DNA of 5,271 nt from Spirochaetales bacterium. Its GTDB lineage: Bacteria > Spirochaetota > Spirochaetia > DTKZ01. Positions 4,570 through 5,271 of this stretch are shown here, piece after piece (position 1 is the first letter of the stretch; each line of letters begins with the position of its first letter). The translations under genes were made by a program, and so were the position numbers. A model generated the notes under the pieces. It ran no database searches, was not told the DNA's origin, and worked only from the letters and a program-made list of their open reading frames with translations. The stretch lies in NCBI GenBank assembly GCA_031280945.1, contig JAITGB010000117.1, forward strand, positions 1-5,271. The letters run 5' to 3'.

Positions 4570-4593
4570 GAGGACTTGGAGCGGATAGCCCGG

Positions 4594-4611
4594 TTTTTGC
4601 GCCAGCAAAAA
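4594..4611. repeat. 7-bp T-run/A-run hairpin within copy B
   Basis: TTTTTGC (4594-4600) is complementary to GCAAAAA (4605-4611), with spacer GCCA. It corresponds to the longer hairpin at 136-166 in copy A. It lies about 26 bases upstream of the dctP -35 element. Confidence 0.5.
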
Positions 4612-4636
4612 TGCGCCCGGATGTTTTTCCCCGCGA

Positions 4637-4665
4637 TTGCGCTTCTGGAGCAGGAGGTGTATAAT
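4637..4665 (+). promoter_or_regulatory. Promoter of the TRAP binding-protein gene
   Basis: A perfect TATAAT (4660-4665) lies 17 bases after TTGCGC (4637-4642), which has a good TTG but a poor second half. Transcription would start near 4672 and give a leader of about 25 bases. AGGAGG (4652-4657) and CTTCCT (4666-4671) form a near-symmetric dyad around the -10, a possible but unproven operator. Confidence 0.55.
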
Positions 4666-4683
4666 CTTCCTACATTTTATACC

Positions 4684-4690
4684 AAAGGAG
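4684..4690 (+). promoter_or_regulatory. Ribosome-binding site of dctP
   Basis: AAAGGAG ends six bases before the ATG at 4697, a strong and well-spaced site that fixes the start together with the signal peptide. Confidence 0.75.
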
Positions 4691-4696
4691 ACTATC

Positions 4697-5271
4697 ATGA
4701 AACGATGTGTTTTGGCTGGTTTGTGCATGGCCTTTGCTGTGTCCCTGGCTTTCGCGGGCGGGGGCGGCGAGGCGGGCGGCAAAAAGTATGAGTTTTCGCT
4801 GGGCAGTGCCTATGACAAGGCTGCGCCTCCTGTTGTGGCGGCGTTCAAATACGCTGAGGAAGTGAAGGCGGCTACGAACGGGGCGATTACCATTAACGTT
4901 TTTCCGAACAGCGCGATTGGGACGGAGAGGGAGCAGTTTACGCAGCTTGCGGCGAACGAGCTTGAGTTTACTGTGGGGGGAATTCTTACTATCGATATGT
5001 ACTGTAAGGAGTACGGGTTTCTCTCCGCGCCTTTTCTCTACAAGGACATGAACCATATCAAAAACATTATGCAAAGCCCCCTGGGAGACGCCATGCGGAA
5101 GAAATTCCTCGAAAACAATACGAACCTCATTGGCATCGTGTGGAGAGGGATTCGCAATACGTCTTCCAACAAGGCTGTCCGTACGCCGGACGATGTGAAG
5201 GGCCTGAAAATCCGCATGACGGAGATGCCTTCCTGGGTTGCGGTGTGGAGAGACGGGCTGGGCGGAACAAC
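4697..5271 (+). CDS. dctP: TRAP transporter solute-binding protein, DctP family (3' end outside window)
   Basis: This is the start (191 codons) of an extracytoplasmic binding protein for a tripartite ATP-independent periplasmic transporter, which captures a carboxylate-type solute and hands it to DctQ/DctM membrane proteins. Residues 1-20 form a Sec signal peptide: basic MKR, hydrophobic core, and a likely cut after AFA. A Gly-rich linker follows. Family features include FPNSAIGTEREQFTQLAANELE (split here as FPNSAIGTE, 69-77, and the following helix), FLSAPFLYKD (108-117), WRGIRNTSSNKAVRTPDDV (149-167) and GLKIRMTE (169-176). R173 corresponds to the conserved arginine that usually binds the substrate carboxylate. 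Full family members are about 320-350 residues, so roughly 40 percent is missing. It has its own promoter and ribosome-binding site and is separate from the nrd operon. The substrate cannot be told. Confidence 0.92.
   Translation, partial: MKRCVLAGLCMAFAVSLAFAGGGGEAGGKKYEFSLGSAYDKAAPPVVAAFKYAEEVKAATNGAITINVFPNSAIGTEREQFTQLAANELEFTVGGILTIDMYCKEYGFLSAPFLYKDMNHIKNIMQSPLGDAMRKKFLENNTNLIGIVWRGIRNTSSNKAVRTPDDVKGLKIRMTEMPSWVAVWRDGLGGT

Larger units (their letters stand above)
4521..4618 (-). repeat. Dispersed intergenic repeat, copy B (inverted)
   Basis: Read on the minus strand, the anchors of copy A recur in order: GGGCGCAT (4618-4611), TTTTTGC/GCAAAAA (4611-4605 and 4600-4594), CCGGGCT (4593-4587), TATCCGCTCC (4587-4578) and ATCCCTTGCGC (4531-4521). 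Between the last two lies a different small hairpin (4550-4569). No coding potential is seen. Opposite orientation to copy A and a position between genes fit a mobile or recombining non-coding repeat family, but this is a by-eye match. Confidence 0.45.

Noticed and set aside
4652..4659. AGGAGGTG as a ribosome-binding site for a short gene before dctP
   Set aside because: It is embedded in the dctP promoter just before the TATAAT, upstream of the predicted transcription start, and no start codon with a usable frame follows at the right distance.

Overview
The window carries a compact anaerobic deoxynucleotide-synthesis operon, followed by an oppositely oriented tRNA-Met gene and the start of a TRAP-transporter binding-protein gene. 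The class III (oxygen-sensitive, glycyl-radical) ribonucleotide reductase points to a strict or facultative anaerobic bacterium. Base composition is moderate (about half G+C by eye). Gene content, style of intergenic repeats and the TRAP signal peptide would suit a host-associated treponeme-like spirochaete, but that placement is a guess from general impression.

Layout: positions 1-406 hold no convincing complete gene. The far left edge may contain the first codons of a gene reading leftward with its own promoter. The rest is a palindrome-rich intergenic repeat, then a sigma70-type promoter with two candidate NrdR boxes. After it come nrdR (407-877), the catalytic NrdD chain (901-3036), a 163-residue protein (3085-3576) and the radical-SAM activase nrdG (3635-4354). 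A strong hairpin with a T run sits directly in front of nrdG. A tRNA-Met(CAT) gene on the minus strand (4336-4408) overlaps the last 19 bases of nrdG. Positions 4409-4696 contain the tRNA promoter (minus strand), a perfect 19-bp-arm palindrome, a second inverted and diverged copy of the 5' repeat, and the promoter of dctP, which runs off the right edge.

The most interesting point is the architecture of the reductase. The large chain ends just after its zinc site and lacks the glycyl-radical segment that normally follows. That segment (RIVGYYR...NWNKGK) is instead at residues 31-46 of the next gene's product, where it is fused to a thioredoxin/glutaredoxin-like domain with a CPNC active site. 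Both new ends at the break carry charged helices with hydrophobic heptads, so they may dock through a coiled coil. NrdR would sense nucleotides and repress the operon, NrdG would make the glycyl radical on the small protein, the small protein would supply both radical and reducing equivalents, and the large chain would bind substrate and allosteric nucleotides. The split and fusion are seen in the sequence; the mechanism is inference.
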